From an uncultured bacterium (lineage in GTDB: Bacteria > Planctomycetota > Phycisphaerae > Phycisphaerales > SM1A02): a stretch of DNA of 8,696 nt. Below, piece after piece: positions 7,506-8,696 of the stretch (positions are counted from its first letter, which is position 1; every line of letters starts with the position of its first letter). Under the pieces are notes generated by a model. The model did no database searches, was not told where the DNA came from, and saw only the letters and a list, made by a program, of their open reading frames with translations. Location: contig CAIXEV010000229.1 of NCBI GenBank assembly GCA_903918555.1, positions 1 through 8,696 of the forward strand, given 5' to 3'. Position numbers and translations under genes: made by a program.

Positions 7506-7579
7506 CCCCATCGGGAGGTCCCCATTCGAGAGCTCCCCATTCGAGAACTCCCCATTCGGGAACTCCCCGTCCGCAACAT
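7506..7579. repeat. 15-bp tandem repeat at the 3' end of the lipoprotein operon
   Basis: Units start at 7506 (14 bases), 7520, 7535, 7550 and 7565, consensus CCCCATTCGAGAACT. The three central units differ at single positions; the first and last are degenerate. The last unit reaches the first base of the lipoprotein stop codon. Because the period is a multiple of three, any frame through it encodes a pentapeptide repeat (MGSSR or NGEFS on the minus strand), which is a consequence of the DNA repeat and not evidence of a protein. Confidence 0.85.
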
Positions 7580-8070
7580 CAACGCTTGCGCGGTCCTGCC
7601 TCGGGCTGCGCCTCGATGACATCGCGGAACTGACGCATCGAGAGCTCCGCGAGCCACGCGCGCAATGCATCGACCGACGCGTCGTCGCCGAGCACGGTGA
7701 AGGACGAGCGCGTGCGCCCCTCGCGCACGGTGATCTCGGATCGAGGCTCGCCGGCGCCCGATTCATCGGGACGCGCCGCGTAGCCCGTCGCACGCACGAG
7801 TTCGACGAAGCGCGCGACTTCCGCGTCGCTCATCGGCGCACGGAAACTCGTTTCACGGCCACGCGCCTTGAGTCCGCCCGAGGAACCGAACTCGCCTTCG
7901 CGCGTCACGCGGTAGTACGCGGTGCGCTGCTCGGAAGACTGGCTCCAGAGGTACTCGAGCTCGAGTCCGCCGGTGCGGTCGATCTTGACGGCCTCGGGGC
8001 CGCATCCAACCTGCATCGCGGCAACGATGCACGCGATCGCACAGAGCGCGATGCGCCAAGCGCGGCTCAC
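7579..8070 (-). CDS. Putative lipoprotein, downstream gene of a coupled pair
   Basis: A 163-residue exported protein. Residues 1-22 form a signal sequence, SRAWRIALCAIACIVAAMQVG, ending at Cys23 (VGC). Gly at -1 and Val at -2 fit a lipobox, but Gln at -3 is not ideal, so lipidation is likely rather than certain. The mature part is soluble: LELEYLWSQSSEQRTAYYRV, a Gly-rich turn, then SDAEVARFVELVRATGY and SEITVREGRTRSSFTV, and it ends with a charged Arg-Lys-Arg. I recognise no named domain. Start GTG 8070 overlaps the TGA of the upstream gene as GTGA, and GGAG lies 8 bases before it, so the two genes are translationally coupled. Its plan (beta strand pair, helix of the type S-x-x-x-[VM]-x-x-[FL], then an exposed-sheet segment) parallels the upstream gene, suggesting paralogy. 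Confidence 0.8.
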   Translation of the reverse strand: MSRAWRIALCAIACIVAAMQVGCGPEAVKIDRTGGLELEYLWSQSSEQRTAYYRVTREGEFGSSGGLKARGRETSFRAPMSDAEVARFVELVRATGYAARPDESGAGEPRSEITVREGRTRSSFTVLGDDASVDALRAWLAELSMRQFRDVIEAQPEAGPRKR

Positions 8071-8696
8071 TTCGGCTGCTCCGTCGCGGCCGGCTGCGCG
8101 AAGCGCGCGTACGGATCGGCGCCGAGGTCGTAGCGCAGCGGAAGCTCGGCGGTCTCGGCGAGCGCTTCATCGCTCGCCCAGCCAAGCGAGGCGATCGCGC
8201 GGATCGCGCGCCGCAGCGCCGGCTGATCCTCGCCGCCCGGCGTGTAGCGGCGCACGAACGCAAACCGCTCGCCGTCGGCGTGTACCTCGAGCGTGGCGAG
8301 GATCTCGCCCGCGGTCGGCTCGAGCAACTTCACATTGGTTCGGGTGTCGGCGAGCGCGGGATCGGTGAAACCAGAGCTTGCGAGGATGCCCCAGAGATCC
8401 GCCATCTGCTCGCGCGAGAGCTTGCGGACGCGCGCGGGGCGCAAGCGGTCCTCCGGCACGCGATCGGTCTCGCCGTGGAGCGAACCATCGGGCAGCAGCA
8501 CGAAGCGGGCGCGACGCTCCTCGACCTTGGCGCGATCGGCGACGGTTCGTCCGGGCGACACATCGACCTCGACCCAGAGATCGGACGGCACGCTTCCGAT
8601 CGGGTCGTCACCGCCGCGCGCGCGAGCGGGCGACGAGCAGCCCATCAGGCCGGCGGGCGCCAGCGCCGCAGCGACGAGCGCCGCGGCGACAACGGC
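8067..8696 (-). CDS. Putative lipoprotein, upstream gene of a coupled pair, 5' end beyond window
   Basis: The frame is open to the right edge. The last visible codons encode VVAAALVAAALAPAGLMGC, a hydrophobic signal core and a lipobox (Leu-Met-Gly-Cys). The ATG at 8645 falls inside the lipobox, so it is not the start; the true start lies just outside. About 190 residues of the mature protein are visible: SVPSDLWVEVDVSPGRTV, RFVLLPDGSLHGE, SREQMADLWGILASSGFTDP, then AGEILATLEVHADGERFAFV, a helix-strand mix with no recognised domain. It ends in Ala/Gln/Pro-rich AQPAATEQPK. Probably an outer-membrane-anchored periplasmic protein. It shares the order of elements, including a 'strand, helix, small loop, strand' core, with the downstream lipoprotein. 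Function unknown. Confidence 0.8.
   Translation of the reverse strand, partial: AVVAAALVAAALAPAGLMGCSSPARARGGDDPIGSVPSDLWVEVDVSPGRTVADRAKVEERRARFVLLPDGSLHGETDRVPEDRLRPARVRKLSREQMADLWGILASSGFTDPALADTRTNVKLLEPTAGEILATLEVHADGERFAFVRRYTPGGEDQPALRRAIRAIASLGWASDEALAETAELPLRYDLGADPYARFAQPAATEQPK

Noticed and set aside
7506..7579. Pentapeptide-repeat protein or CRISPR-like array
   Set aside because: Units are directly adjacent with no spacers, so it is not CRISPR; the peptide repeat is only the 15-base DNA repeat read in frame.

Overview
The window looks like chromosomal DNA of a planctomycete, most likely class Phycisphaerae. This is inferred from three things: very high GC, with G or C in most third codon positions; a secreted protein ending in a Pro-Ser-Pro-Gly / hydrophobic / five-Arg sorting tail of the PEP-CTERM type; and an ECF sigma factor followed directly by a transmembrane Ser/Thr kinase with a TPR-like C-terminus, a pairing common in that phylum. 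No ribosomal RNA or other taxonomic marker is present, so the assignment rests on style rather than proof.

Layout, left to right. (1) Positions 1-1749, minus strand: hscA, the Hsp70 chaperone for Fe-S cluster transfer, cut at its 3' end by the window edge. (2) Positions 1750-2145: a divergent intergenic region with two different tandem repeat arrays (14-bp units next to hscA, then 11/12-bp units) and a hairpin in the hscA leader. (3) Positions 2146-2877, plus strand: a secreted protein with a PPC-like beta domain and a C-terminal sorting tail. (4) Positions 2897-5718, minus strand: a two-gene unit, an ECF sigma factor then a membrane Ser/Thr kinase. The kinase has an N-terminal H-x3-C-x2-C motif like that of zinc-binding anti-sigma domains. 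(5) Positions 5844-6765, minus strand: a second ECF-like sigma factor whose end overlaps a small uncharacterised gene. (6) Positions 6766-7578: about 0.8 kb with no convincing gene, holding a 22-bp perfect palindrome, a terminator-like hairpin and a 15-bp tandem repeat. (7) Positions 7579-8696, minus strand: two overlapping, translationally coupled lipoprotein genes, the upstream one cut by the right edge.

The main theme is signal-responsive transcription. Two separate sigma-factor loci lie within 4 kb. One is physically coupled to a kinase that could act as both sensor and sigma regulator. The most interesting hypothesis is that this kinase combines an anti-sigma-like zinc motif with kinase activity and controls the adjacent sigma factor, whose region 2.2 carries Ser-Thr where the family usually has Glu-Thr. 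No CRISPR array, insertion sequence, tRNA or rRNA was seen.
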